The position numbers and the translations under genes were made by a program. From Tetranychus cinnabarinus (taxonomy: Eukaryota > Arthropoda > Arachnida > Trombidiformes > Tetranychidae): DNA of 64,000 nt. Positions 24,701 to 39,700 of this stretch are shown in pieces. The notes beneath the pieces are model-generated. The model did not search any database. It saw only the letters and a program-made list of their open reading frames with translations, and was not told the origin of the DNA. The stretch spans positions 3,038,001 through 3,102,000 of the forward strand of contig WHVY01000007.1 of assembly GCA_022266195.1 (NCBI GenBank). The letters are read 5' to 3'. Position 1 is the stretch's first letter. Every line of letters starts with the position of its first letter.

Positions 24701-27700
24701 GGCTTTAACGGTATATAATGGGCTTGATGGACCAAGGCAACAGTAACCACTTTCGAGTTAATCTGATATTCTTCATCGGTAAAACTGAATCAAGAAAAAA
24801 AGCAATAACATATTTTTCATTAGCAAAGTTGTATTGATAGTTGTAAGAAATAATAGAAATTTTTATTATTAAATAATTTAGTCAGAATGTTGCTATTTCT
24901 CAAAACTTTCATTGATTGTTATTCACATTTCAATTTGAATAAATTTTCATGCTGTCAAATATCCATCAGCATACTCAAGTTTCATTTAATTAAATCACCA
25001 ATTTCCATGTTGCTCAACAATTGAATTAATTGAAAAATTAGTTACGATTCAAAACATAAAGTTGAGTCATAATGAAACAATAAAAATTTCAAAACTAACA
25101 TGAATCGAAACCTAAAATTTACATAATTATTGTCCTGAGATGCTTTAATCATTTTCCGCTAATGAATTCCAAAATCAGAGATCTTTACTGACATGATATT
25201 TTCTTACCCTCGATTTCATGGTAAAAATGTTCTTCTTAAACTTTGATATTTGAAAAATGAAGTTAAGTGTAAACGATCTTGAGTCGACGTGCCAATGATT
25301 CAGAAATCAATGTTAGTAGCATTTGCTGCTGATCCAAATATTTCTAATTATTCAAATTTGTTTATTGACTAAGATAACTCGATATTATCTGATGATGGAC
25401 TTTTGATGAAAATGGCTGGGAGTGAAAAATGTGATGAAAAATGAGTTTCAAAGCATTTTTCAATTGCAATCCCATTGATAATGACTTCACATGAACTACT
25501 AAGGCTTGACCAGCTATTAACTGAATGGTGAAACTATTCATCAAAACTAGCCATAATCTTTAACCTCAAATTATAGCTTTGATCACCTTTCATTATCAAC
25601 TTTCTCAATCACTTCCAAGTTGAACAATATTGAGAGCTGCATAACTCCAATTAGGAACTATTGCAATCTGTTTCTTCCTTGGAGTTCGAAGAAATTTCGC
25701 CAACCTTCATTTCCAAAATTGAGTTATCACCATTGACATTTCCATCATATTTGCAGTTTGAAACTTTTCTTTTCCATTCAACCTTTTTTCTTCATTTCTT
25801 CACTTTCTTTTTGTTTGAACAGCTATTCAGATAGACTCACAAAAACATAATAGCATCTTGTAATAGTTTGAACCATTGTAAGATTAATGAAGTCAGCATT
25901 GAGAGGGCAAAAGCTCAACTGAATCAAGGCTAATGTTACAATTTCAAGTTGCAAGTAAAAAAAACTTCCAATGGCAAGTAAAAAAAAAGAAAGAGTAAGT
26001 AACTTGTTCCCAGTAATCACAACTGGAAACGAAGTCAGGATAAGAGAAAAAAAATTGATTCCTTTTTTTGTGCCTTTTCGTTTCTACTCAAGAACAATCT
26101 ATTTTCTTTGCTATTCCACTTAGCATCCTCTTTCTTTCCCTTTCACCCCTTTCCCTCCTCCATCTGATTCTCATCTTTATCCTGATCACTAACCATTTCC
26201 AACTCCCTTCCAGTTACACCCAAATATAGCATTCACTCCCAGTGGAAAAATACTGACAAGTTGAAAATGCTTTGGAAAATCCCAGTGAGTTAAGAAAAAA
26301 ATTCTCGGAAAAAGTTTACAAATTGCAAGAGAAAAGAAAACGAATTATCTTTTTGCTCTTTTTGCTGTAAATTTGACTTTATCCTTTTGCGTTCCTTTTA
26401 CTTCACTTCATGTATAAACAGTGGCAATTTGTTCATTACCTTACAGGTAAGTAAAACTGTTTCACTCTAAAAGGTTCACTTTTCTGTTTAAATGATGAGA
26501 GTGATTTATCTGGTTTAAAGTTGAATAAGTTGAGAAAATGTTTGACTGAAAATTTAGTCTTTGGTTCATCATTAGCTGGGAGTTAATGGTTGACCCAAAG
26601 ATTAAAGGTAAAGGATGGAATCGAGAAATGGAAAAGTCGAAGAAAATTGTTGGAAAAAAAATGTTGTACATTACAAGGTATTCGAATCTTTTTATTGCCC
26701 TTTTGTGACAAAACATTGATGTTCATGTTCACGACTTGTTTCTTCGTGTTATCAAATTTTATTGATATTACAAGTTTTTTATCTCAACTGTGGGTGAAGA
26801 AGATAAGGCGAAATGAAATGACAATGTATAACAATGTTGCTATAAAGTTGTTGAGCGACGAGTAATCAAGTGATCGATTTTGTTTCCTTAAAAAACAATA
26901 TCATCGATTGACTCTTTATCAAGAGGTTTTCAGTGAAAATTCAATTTCTATCTGCTGATGAAGCTTTAATTGAATTTTCCTCTTCATCACTTTACACTTT
27001 GAAAATAAATCATTTCAAATCAATTAGTGAATCAATATTGTTAGTCACTTGAAAGACAACAATTAGAAATGATTTATTAAACTTTAGGTATTTGGATTGA
27101 AAGGGAAGAGTCTTTTATCGAAAAGAAAAATCTTGTTCATTGAAATTCGATATTCAGGATGAAATGAAACTTTTTAATTTGAAGAAAAAGATAACGAAAT
27201 TTTACTTACTCTTTGTGAATGACAATGTTTTTTGGCCAAAATGAAGTTAAATTTTGATAGAAAACTGTTAAAACGCTTTTCAGTGAATCATTTTCATGTT
27301 CAACTGTTGACTCTTTACCAAGATAACCAGGTAATGAAGCAATGTCAACTTGAACACTATCAGTTAACCAGCTTGGTATTGTTGCTGTTGATGATGGTGA
27401 TGATGATTGTGTTACTTTATTGTTGTACAGTGATGAAGTGGATGATGATAATGACGATGAAAAGGCTGATGCTGTTGATGTTGTTAGGGTTGGTAAGTTT
27501 AAAGTGGAAGGCATAAAAAGGTTTACACGATGATCCAGATTAAGTATTTCAACCACAAAATTGGATCGAGTTATTTGATGATTAAGTTGACCCTTTTTAA
27601 CTTTACTGGCCAATAAACTGTACTCCATTAGTAGGCGATGTAAATTGGCCAGACCCTGTAACACGATGGACAGAAAACGAAAAACGAATAAAACAAATTA

Positions 27701-30700
27701 ATCAAAGACTAATATTGATAATTAGCAGTCAACTATTGATTGGTGCAAAACTGGAATCCATTTTTTATTTAACATGAGACTGAAAATTGAAACGTCAATT
27801 ATCTTGAACATGATAAACTCGTGTAAACAAGATAATAGTTGAATCATTAATTTTCATTTAGCATTTAACGAAAAATTGGTTCATTTATAAAAATTTACAA
27901 TTTTATTTGTTTCTTTTGCTATTTCATGAAACATTGTTACTTTGCTTTCAACACCTGAAAATATCTTTTCCTTTCAGTCCTTTTGTTTACCTTTTCATGA
28001 GAAGTTGTTTTTTATAAACTTTTCATTTCTATTCTTAAATTGATGATAATTTTGCCACCAGAAAAGCTCAATAAATCACCAAAGATTCACAATAGTGAAA
28101 CAAGAAAAGGTTCACTTTTATCATTACTGTTGTGCTCGTAAAATAATGGTTCAAGTTGTTGAATGACAATTTATTATGTTGTTGTTTTTACTCTTCAAGT
28201 TTCAAGCTTAAAGGTTGATTGAATCGTGTTGGCCTGAAAAACAAACACATGCAAGTGATCAATGAACTTCTAAAGTGACAACAGTATCAAACGAATAAGC
28301 AATATCAAATGGAAAGAGAAAAGAAATTTGCTCAAAAGTGAATCATCATTGCAAGTAAAAACAGGGAGTGAATGCTGGGAGTGAGTTCCAAGAGTTACTG
28401 GGAGTGAAGGTAATGTTATTGATAGCAAATTATTGGGATAACTGTGAATAAAGGCTATTCTAAAGTTACTAACTACTCTTGAGAATTCGAGTGATTTTTA
28501 CTTGGAATTTTTTTCTCTTCCATTTCTATTTATCCTCGGATTTCTTCATATCACTTTCTTGGCTTTTACTGTTGACAAAAAAGGTTGCAAAAGGTAAACA
28601 TTTTCAGATTGATTTTCAAATGTGACTTGATACAGAGAATCGGATAAATTAATGATCGAAAATTTTCGTTCTTCTCTTGATATTTTCTCGATTGATTTTC
28701 TCATCTTTCGATTTTCTTTTTTCTTCTTATCCAAAATGAGCCAATTGACAATCTTTATTTTGCTATTTATATAGATATTTATCAATGTATAATGTATGTT
28801 AATAAAGATGGGTGAGAAGAGTAAAAAAGACGGAAAGAGAACGAAAGAAAAGGTTCAATTTATCAGATAAAAGTCTCCATGGTACCTTTCATTATGATCA
28901 TGAAACAACATCAATCGACTTACTTCCTGTTCATATGATAGTTTCTGTTTTGTTCAACTCAATTTTCATTCATTATTATTTCCATCAGCAACTCTTATCA
29001 GGATCGCAACATCATCCATCCCTTATCAACCATTGTATCCTTTCGTAATTTAATTGTTTTTCATTGCATGTTGAACCATTCATGATAGTGTCATTAATGA
29101 ATTTTTGTGGATAAAACAAATTACAGCAAAACTCGGCGAAAAACTTTGAAATTTTCATCAGTTTTTCATCAAAATTCACTAAAAGAATAGAGTTTGGAAT
29201 CGATTGGTTACATTTGAATTGAATTTTTCTCAACTTCATGAGCTAAATCCGTTTCAAAGGTGGAAAACTCATTTACTGAACAACAATATTGAATCTGATA
29301 ACATGAGTTGAGGTAAAAAGGAAAACGAAAATTTTGTTTCTTCTGAGTTTTGAAAAAATTTCATTCTTACTGATTATACTCATCAGATTGTGAGATAACA
29401 GATTTCACATCAAACATTGTTTCATGATGATTTTTACCTTCTCATGTAAGGTTGATAATGATGATGGTCTACTTACCGTTAGACTATTGATTGATTCAGG
29501 TTTATTGAGAAGTGAGGAAATAATATCAAGAGCAAGTTGAGAAGATTCATGAGTTTCCATTGAATCCATTGTTAACTTGAGCACTGCCATAAGGGATTCC
29601 AAAAGGTGAATGATGAAGTGACCTTGAGAGGGTCTCAATCGAAGACCATTCAGCGAATCTTTCAGTTGATTCATTAATGAAGAATGGGAAACCAAATGAT
29701 AGCCGAGTGTAAGGCTCATTAACTGGGAGTAAAAAGAGAAGAGCAAAAAAATATTCACATTCAGTTGCAACATTAATCAACCAATGGACCAACAGGGAGT
29801 GAGAAGAGGACAAATGGATTGACCGAACGAGACAAAAAGAGTAAAGAAGAAAAAAATCGAGACTTTGGTTTGATCCAAAATTCCATAACACATTTCATAA
29901 ATTGGTTATTGAAATAGGAAATTGGTGAAATTACATGAGACTAATGAAAAGAGTTAACCTTTTTTTCAGTTGAAATTGCTTCCAAATAAAATCTTTCGGT
30001 AATTTTTGGCTTTCATTTTCTTTCTCTTTTCCTTTTGATTTTACCTTCTAATCATCATTACTTTCGTTTGCTTTTTTGTGGCCCAAAATTATCATCAAAA
30101 CCAATTGATATCTAATATTAATTTTGAGGCAAAATAGTTATTTCCTTTTTTTCCTGAAGAAGAAATGATTTGGTACAAATAATAGCAGCAACAGTCAACT
30201 GATGTTTAATTTGATAAGGAAAATTTACTCTGATGAATGTGATAAAATATTATACAAAGTATGCACTTTAAGGTAAATATTAATGAAACTCATCAAAAAT
30301 AATCTTTTTCAATTCAGCATTCAAAGAGGTTCACTCATTAAATTGAAAAGTCAAGTTTAACTCTAAATAGTTATTCAAGGCAATTGGAACATTTCAATGG
30401 AACCATTTTATCTCTTTAAATCTAACTTTTGAATAGAAAAAAATTGACTATATTGATTGTTATTTAAATAATTCAAGTATCAATAGAAATCCAGAAATTT
30501 CCGATTTTTTTGACGCAAATATCAACTCAGGTAATAAGTAATTAGACTTTTTTTAAGTAAACCAAGTTGTGCATGATGAACAAATAATTGAAAAATACCC
30601 TCTTCAGTCAATTAACAAAAGTTTAATGCAATTCAAAGAGAGAGAGAGAAGGAAAAGCTTAATCTGATTTATTGAACAAATTAACCAGTATTCATATTAG

Positions 30701-33700
30701 TAAAAGGGCGATGGAAGAGAAGCAAAAAATTAAACCAAGGGAATTAAATTAGATCGTCCAGTGTATGTTATCATGATATTCTCTTTTCCTGATTCATGGC
30801 TCGTGCTGGCCAAATAGTATGATTGTTTCATACCTTTCAGTCAATCATTTATTATTTTCGAGGAAAATTCGGTTGATTTGTCAATAGTAAGAGTTGTGAT
30901 TATGTAACCAACATTAACAGATCTGAAAAATATTCAAGGTCATTCAGTTATTTGACCTCTAATTGACTTTTGTATGTCAATTTCTGAAAGTTCAAACTTT
31001 TTCCCTTCGGTTGATGTTAGTTACATGTTGATAACTCGTGTGAGTAGAAAGATATGAGTGTTTGTGTACCGTTCAGTTAATGAATGCTTTTTGGTGCAAA
31101 TTTGTTTATCTTCCCAACTTCTTTAACTGAATGACCTTGAATGTCCTTAAGACTCTGGATTTATGGTTATTCAATTGAAGGGGTTATACTCACTAAATGT
31201 CATCCAGATCTGACCTCTTCAAAAGTAAAGAGCACAAACGACAGACAAGGATAAATGAAACGCCAAGTAAAATAATCTTTCAATTGTAACATTTTAATAT
31301 ATTATTTAATCTTAAATCTAGCGCTTATGTAATCGTTGATTTTAAATATTGAATCTAATTTTCGATCTTCCCACAATCTCATTTGATACTAGATCTCATT
31401 AGATATAAGATTTTATTAAATCTTACTAATACGCAAAAATTAGATAATATTAAGTATAATATATAATAATCATACAGTTATTTTTATGATTTGTTTTTTT
31501 ACAGAATATGGCAAGAATAATATTTGACCACGTCAACGGCAACCTCGACCGAAAATTTCAACTGGTCATTCAGCTCCCAATAAATGAGGCGTATATGATA
31601 GCAATATTAGATTTCAAAAGAAAGGCAAATCATAATTTTCAAGGTCAAATAATCATACTGGGAAAGTTTATCATTCAGTCATAAGTTTATCGTTATACAG
31701 GGCATTTCAGCTAATTTTACCGTTGTAAATTGGCTATATCTTTGCTTTTGAGTGAACTTGAGGTGTGATTGGATTTCAATGCAATGCGATTGCTCCTTCG
31801 TCCTCTGAAAAATTGAACAATCACTTTGATCAAATCTTGATTGAATCCAACAGATTCACTGAATATTTTCATGCAAAATTATCAATGAAATTTAACTTAC
31901 GTTAGTCACTGTATTGTGATATTGGGTTTGACCAAGCAGAGCTCAAAAACTCTGAACAATTTAAAAATGTGTTTACGGATAGACTTACTAACTGAATAAT
32001 CTGAATCACTAAATGCAGCCATTTATTTTGTCTTCAACAGTAATGATCAAATTTCCTAATGAAGAAACTCTTATATACAGCATCAAAATTAAAGTTAGAG
32101 CTGGTTACGTTATCTTTTGCACATTATTTGTTAATCAAGTATATTCTAGTAGTATATTCCAAAATTGTCATAAGTAAAATATCTAGTTTCACAGTCACTC
32201 CAGTGTCGAGAAATAGCCGTTTTACAGCAGAAAGATCAGCTGAAATACACTGTAAAAAACCCAGATATTAGACTTTACCAATGTCAAAGTCACAAGATCA
32301 TGAAATCACCGAAAAGGGCCAACTTGATTGGTCTCAAGTAATTTCATAATCAATATTCTGTCAAGTTTTATTTTTCAACAATTTAACCTTCGAAGCAATT
32401 GCAAAGCTTAACAAAAGTTTGAAAATGAAGCAATTTATTTGAAAAGTGTCTTTACTCATGAACCGTCTCTTAATGATATTCACACCTTTAACTTTTCCAT
32501 TGCATCTTCTGTTTCCCATTAATAGACTATAAATTGAGATGCTTATCAATTCAATTTAATCTCAAGATGCAAACGTAAGCACAAGAATATTTGCTGCTCA
32601 TTTTTAGCCAATAATTGACTATTCAAGTAAACACTTATGAAACAATTTCTCGTTTCTTTTCTCACCATTCTTTTCATTTGCTATTATCATTCCCTAAACT
32701 ATCATCATCATCATTAACCTTAACTGTAAATGGAGTTAACAAGAGAAACAATAAATGAGCCAATCTACAAAGCAAATAGTTAAACGAGTTACTTTTAATT
32801 CGTTGACACGTTCAATGAATCATCATTTTCGTAAAAGCGAGATAAAAATACTTTTTTCCAACCAACAAAAAGAAAAGAAACTTTCTTTCATCAAAAATTG
32901 CAAACCAAATTAATCATTCCAAAAGTGCTCAACATTTCAATTTAAAGCAACAAACGAAACTTGCAACTTTCAACTTTCGAAAGAAGAAAAAACGTTCTGC
33001 AGATGAAATTCACTCCCTGTTGGTTAGAGTTGTGATAACATTGGAAAAGCGATAAAAAAAGATAAAAAATATTTCATCGTTATTCTCATTGATAGCACAT
33101 TAAATTGAAAACATGAAATGAATTTGAGCCAAAGAAGAGAGGCAAAAAAAAGATTACAGTAACTCTGTTAATATAGAGAAAAATTGATATCAAAATCAAT
33201 TCCCTTTCTTTCATCTTTTAAACACTTATCTTTCATCTTCATATTTGCTCCTATCTATCGTTACCTCTGAACAAAATTTTTGTCATTTTCTGTCTCACTT
33301 TACAATTGTTCCACAGTTGAGATAAAGTTCAACTAAAGAGAGAACAAAAAAGTCACCAAAACTCCCTGTTGTTCATCTATTGGTAGATTTTTTTTCAGAT
33401 AACTTTGGTTTTCTATCTTGTTGATTGTTATTTTTCCCTTGTAATGCTAACTCTTGTTAAGCAATGAACAATTTGTTCATAATCTGAAAATAACAACTCC
33501 AACAACGAGACCAGCAATTTATTAACGAACATGAATCCACATGATAAAAGAAAGACAAAAGGAAAATGGAGAGAAAGAGAAATTTATTGTTTTCTTTTCA
33601 TCTCAAGATTCGCATTCTCTTCTCAACAAACACAATTTTTTTCTCTTCCCTGTTTTTGTCTTCCTTCCTTCCCTGATCTTCTTCAGTCTTTGCTGCAACT

Positions 33701-36700
33701 TTATCCATTTTCTTGTATCAACCAACTTTACAAGATTACCTTTACACATCACCATGAGTACTGAAAGTTCAATTGATTGCCAACCTTGAAAAGTTGCAAG
33801 AAAAAAAGAAAAAAATTTTTCTTTTCCTTTCACCTTTTCCTTTGAAATATTATTTTCAACTCTCTTCTCTTTTCACTCCCAGTCAACATTATCCCATTTT
33901 TGTTTATTGAATCAATTTGATTAGCATGGTAAATTCCTATTCAAGTGTCATCAACATTTTCAACTCAATCTTCAAAATCTTCTTTCAATTGATCTTTAAC
34001 CTCATCTTATTCCTAAAATTCCAACCTTTTTTGCTCAAAATTCGTTGCGATTTTTTCTTCTCTCAATTTGGTAAATTTTCCTTTCAAGAGCAAAATGAGA
34101 AGATAAATATTAATAAATTGGAATTGAATTGCATCTAAGATTTGATCAAGTTTCATTGAATCATCATTCATGTCAATTTGAGAATTCAATTTTTTCTCTT
34201 ATTTTTTCCTCTTTAAATGGTAAAGTTGAAATTCATTTAAATTGCTGTGAATTATTGTGATTTGCATGATGAATGTTTCCAGGCAAAGAGTTTCTCTTCT
34301 CTAATTACAATAATATTCAATATTGAACTTGTCAGGTTAAGGAAAAAGAAGAAGAAGAAGAAGAATGATTTTCGATCAGAAAAATGGATAAACATTTCTA
34401 CAAGTGTCACAAGTCTTTTCCTCGTAACATTAATAGATTCAGTAAGAGAGTCAATTTGATTTGTGATTTCCAATTAATCATACAAAATGTTGATGGTCAT
34501 TTGTGTGCAAGTTAATGTTGTTTATCTTTACTTGGGTCAGATTAATGTATCCAGTCTGGCCTTGGTCAGATCAGACTGTGAGATAATGATGAGTCTAAAG
34601 AGGAACAACTATTCTGAATATATAATAAAATGAATGTTAATGTAATTCATGTAATCATATATCCAAGGCAAGTTGAAAGGTATTAAACTTTGATTGATGG
34701 TTGACTGTGATTTTTGCAACAAGATGAGGTCAAAAAAGTTGGACAAAAGTGGACAGAGAAGAGAAAAAACTAAGAGAAAGAAAAAGTTTATGCAAATCGA
34801 CTTCGTTTTGCTGTTTACTTTTATTATAATTGTGGCAATGATGAGTTGATGTAATCACTGACAAGTTGAACAAGATTTATTGACATTTACATTGACCATG
34901 GTCAAGAGTCATTAGAAGCAAGAAAATGGACTCATTGACAGAGCTTGATGTGGTTGCAACTGATCAAAGTCTCGAACTTAATTGTGATTAATTTGTTTGA
35001 GTAAAAAGGTAAATGGTCAAAACTCACCTTTTCTTGGATATAAAACATTTGATAATTAAGGCAACTCGAGAAATCAGCTTCATCCCATTTACCTGAAGTA
35101 AAACATTTACGACGAGCAACTCCACCATCTGAGGAAAGGTGAATAGGTTCAATTATATCGACTAAATGAACTTTGCTTTTTGTGGTTCAACAACAAAAAG
35201 AGAAACTAATTGATCAATTAGATTTACCTTTATAACCTGGTGGACAAGGTTCAACTGCAATCCCATCAATGGCAGTTTCAGGCCAATCAATATCTTCATG
35301 TGTTTCCTTGGGACAAGTTTGGATAAACTCTGAGGGAAAGGAAAGAAAAGGCAAAAAAGGTCAATATTAATTATAATCATGATCCATTGTCTGAAGAGAC
35401 ATCAACTGATGAAATTGTGTTTTTCTTTCATCATGTTTCTTTTGGTGGTCAACATTATTCAATATTCTTTGATGGAGAAGAAAAAAATGGAAAATAATTT
35501 TTGCCTTCGTCTCTCGTCATTTCCTTATTACTTACCAGAAGATATGTTGCTTGGTATCACTGTTAGCATTGACTCTTTACCAACAGTTCCCAGTGGAGTT
35601 GTAACCAGGCAAGTGTAAACCGCTCTGGTCAAAGCTTTAGGCACAATTAGTCTGATCCCGGCTGGATACAGATCTTCAATCAACTCATCATCATAGAGAG
35701 GATTCAATATTTCACCATTTTTAAGCCAATTGTAGCCTATCAGTGGATCATAGTCGAGCGAGAAACAAGACACTGTGTAGGGTTGAGCCGAGTATACGGT
35801 TGCACTCAATGGATACACTTTGACTTGTGGCTTGGTAAACACTTTCAACTCGTAGCTACTGTTGACTCGTGAATGCCAATCAAAGGCTTCACAAGTAAAA
35901 ATGCCTGAATCCAGTGGATAAAGTTTGTCCATTGTCAACGAGGCAACATACCGACCAGGTAAATTGGAACGAACCAGGGTTGTTGACATTTTACGAAGGA
36001 AACTAGTTTCCGTGTCTATCAAGGTAAAGTCTTTAAACCATTTAACCTGAAGGCAGAAAAGTTACAAAATGGGGGAAAAATGATAATAAAAGTGAGAAAA
36101 GAAAACATTTTTTCAAAATTTAACAGAAAAATATTGACTTTTTCTCGGCATTACCATAAACAGCATGATAATGTCATGACCTAATCAATTTCGATTTTCA
36201 GTTGAATAAAGTGTTGGCGAAAAAAATTTGAGCAAAAGTAATCATCTTTTTTTTTCTTGTTGCCATAAAATGTATTCATTTCATTGAATGTTACTCATTA
36301 CATGAGAAAGAAAAAAACTGCAATAAAGAAATGCTCTTTGAATGAAAAAATAATTTCTGTTTGGAATCGCTTTTTTTCGAAGGTGAAAAGGTTCTCATGG
36401 AAAAGACATCTTTTCAAATTACTGTTTATGGGATAAAATAATCTCTACTGATGTGACATTTTTTACTCTTGAAATGCTTTCCAATTTGTAATCATTGATT
36501 TCATCTGTTCATTTTTCTCATTCTCCTTGGAGAAATTGAAACTTTTACTTTTATCTATCATGCAACAAGAGATTTCTAGATGTTCATTACAATTACATCT
36601 CAATGAAAGATTAAATTGTTGATGGGAAAAGGAAGAAAATGAACTTCCAAATGATATTCCATCACAAGTAAGGTAAAAATGTTTTTGTTCAGTAAACATA

Positions 36701-39700
36701 GTTAATCATGATTCAAATTATTCATTGAACATTCTGTTGCCGTTAAGGATAAAGAAAATTTTCCAATCAATGTTTATCCAAGTGATAAAAAGAGAGAAAA
36801 AAGTTGATTCAAATTCGAGTTCTTGTTTCAGCAGAAAACTTGGAATTGAAAGAAATCTATTTTTGAATTTAATTTTCATGATGCCAGTCTGAAGCCTTTT
36901 CAATGTTGTGGAAATACATTTATGATAAACTCAACAAATGCTAATCAACAAATTCATTGTTGGAAGATTCATCAGTCGAAACTGTTATTGATGTTACCCT
37001 TGATATGTTTTGACCCATTCCTTAGTCTGTAATCCAATGGGTTAAGAATGGTTTACCTCGGTTTTGTCTTGTGAGGTTCATTAGAGCAAAGCTGTGATTT
37101 GATTTATGATCAAATTTAAATTCAAGTTTATCCATTGGGTAAAGACGAGACTTATTTATACATGAAGAAGGTGGCAAAATGTGAATACAAAATGATCTTT
37201 ATTCTGAACTGAATCCCTAACCCAAACCAATATGATTATCATTATTGAATGGAAAGGTGATAAATGATAATCAGGAAAATGTAAGAGCAACTGATGTGAG
37301 AAGGAAAAAGGAAGAAGGAAAAATTGTTCTTACCTCAATTGAATTAGTTGATTGTATAAGGCAACTTAAGGTTAACTTAGCATCTTCGGTTGGTGTCACA
37401 TCATCTTCAATTGCTAACTTTAAAATTTGAAAACCTTTTGGAAGGAAGGTGAAATTGGAAGGAAGAAAATAAAAATAAAAAGCATAAAGTAAGAAAATGA
37501 ATTCATTGGAATTATCATTGAGCAAACCAACATCAATCAAAGTTCAAGTTTTTTCTATGACGAGAGTTTAGAACATAAACAATTCCATTCAGTTCTATCA
37601 ATATTTTAACTAATTTCAGGTTATTTATGTTAAATAAATAAGCAAAATGAGAGCAGCAATTTCGGTATTCATTTTGTGCTATTCAACATCAGTAGGATCG
37701 CTATTTAGGACATTTTAGATTGTTTATCAATCGTTTTTGCAGGACTGATTCGTCTACGTATCTACCGTGAATCTATTACGCGTAACGGCAAAAAGTTTGA
37801 ATATAATCAGCGTGATACATGTAATTCAGCGGTGATTGCCGGCGATTTCAACGCTAACACTACGAGGACCTGTGCTATAGACCGTGGTATAGACCGAAAT
37901 ATTATGAGCATTCTCATAAAAAGACTTTTATGTAATCACATTCTAATTTTATTCACCACATCAAGATCATTAAGTTTACCATCACTACAAACAATTATTT
38001 TTCTTTTCCGTTGTTGCCTTGAAAAGTATTAATATGACATTTTCAGACAAAAACAATTGAATCATTTCATTTCATTTTGACAAAACTCCCAGTGGTCTAA
38101 AGCTCTAAAATAAAGTTACAAATATTAACATTTCTCCATCTCAAACTGTCGGACAACAATTGTTAAATCCTTTGCGATATTTCACTCTCTTGTTCATCAT
38201 CATTTATCATTCTCAATATTGATACATTATATCACTTCATCTGTCAACTTTACCAACCTTGCAAGTCTTTTCACTGGAAAATATAATCAACCCAACCGTT
38301 CACAATAAAAATTAACCCTTTATCCTGGCAAAAGTTCAAAAATTTTTCACATTCTAACCTTTTATAAAAGCCAAAGTTGATATTTTATCTGAAAATTTTC
38401 CTCAATGTTAATGACCATGATAATGATTCAACTGTTTGACTAGGATGAAAACATTGCACCATGAAGTAAAATTGAATTTTGTACTGAACATGGAAAAAAA
38501 GCTTTAATGAGCAAATTGTTCCCTTTTTATGGTAAACATCTTAATCCTTGAATTTTCAATCAATCACATGAATGATAATTTTCCTCTTGATTAAGCCACA
38601 ATTTTCTCACTCGAACCAATATTTTTACCACCTTTTTGTCTAATTATTCCCATGAGTTGAGTTATTTTTATCGCCGTGACATTTGATGGATAATCTCGAG
38701 TTTTCAAGTGTCGCTTCACTAAACAACTGGAATGATAAAGTTGATCAATAAAGTGTTTTTACATTTCATTCACAACCTTTGATCCAAAAAGAGCAAAGAT
38801 ATTCTCGTCAAAGAAGTGCGAAATTGGTCCATTTTGGTTGCTCATTTGAGCCGCAAAAGTGAATCAAATTTAATCATTTGAATGGAGCAAAAGTTGGCTG
38901 AAAAGTATTGAATGTTGACATGAAAAGTTTCAAGTAGATTTAAGGTAAAGGGAATTAAGTGGGGAATTAAACTGGTAATGGTTAATGTTAACCGATTAGG
39001 CTTTGTACTTTGAATTAAATCAGTTTGTGGATGAAAATTTTCTTTCATCTCTTTTCGGTTCCTATTTGGTTGTAGATGATGAATTGGTGAGAAGATGAAG
39101 AAAGTAGCAAATAAGATGAAAGATAACATCAAGTTTGTTATCTTTAGCTATTCACCGAGTAAAATGCTTTTTACCTTTTCACTTTCATCTTTCGTTAAGA
39201 AGCTTTATCAACTTTATCCAATTTCATCAGTCATTTCATTGAATCCTGACAATGCTCTGTTTATACATTTATACGTATAAACATAATATATTTACTTGCA
39301 TCATCATCACTCCCAGCAACATCAACTGTCCACCTTACCTTGTTCACCATCAGCCACTTTCTTATCACTAAATGCACCAGACTCCAGATTAATAGTATTA
39401 TAGAGTTCAATTAATTTTCCTACTTTCAAGTTGAACCAAGTCCTAACCATTATCGAGTCCATTATTCATCTCAACTCCAACGCACAAAACTCAACTTGCA
39501 ACATTTTCGTTGGTTTGCGTTAATTCAAAGTTGATCAAAACTTACCTGTTTTGTTTCCATTGGTCGGTGTCACTCTTGACCTGTCTTCGCCCAGAAAACC
39601 ATCAACAGTACTGCACTTGGTGAAATGACTTCCAGCAAAATATCTGAAGAAAATAATGTCAATTAGAATTTTTGCCAAAATAAAATTTTGATTCATTTTT

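Larger units (their letters stand above)
29723..35027 (-). other. GPCR intron 6 (5.3 kb)
   Basis: Intron between the HRM and GAIN exons. It contains a TA-flanked inverted-repeat element at 31696-32254, a 58-residue orphan frame just before it, an (AAG)n tract at 34346-34365 and several RCWGGGAGT-family motifs (29792, 33012, 33361, 33875). I see no other gene. Confidence 0.6.

Noticed and set aside
29547..29891. Alternative frame over GPCR exon 7 (start of match VNEPYTRLSFGFPFFINEST)
   Set aside because: The phase-0 acceptor at 29722 and the end phase of exon 6 select the other frame, which gives GAIN-type helices.
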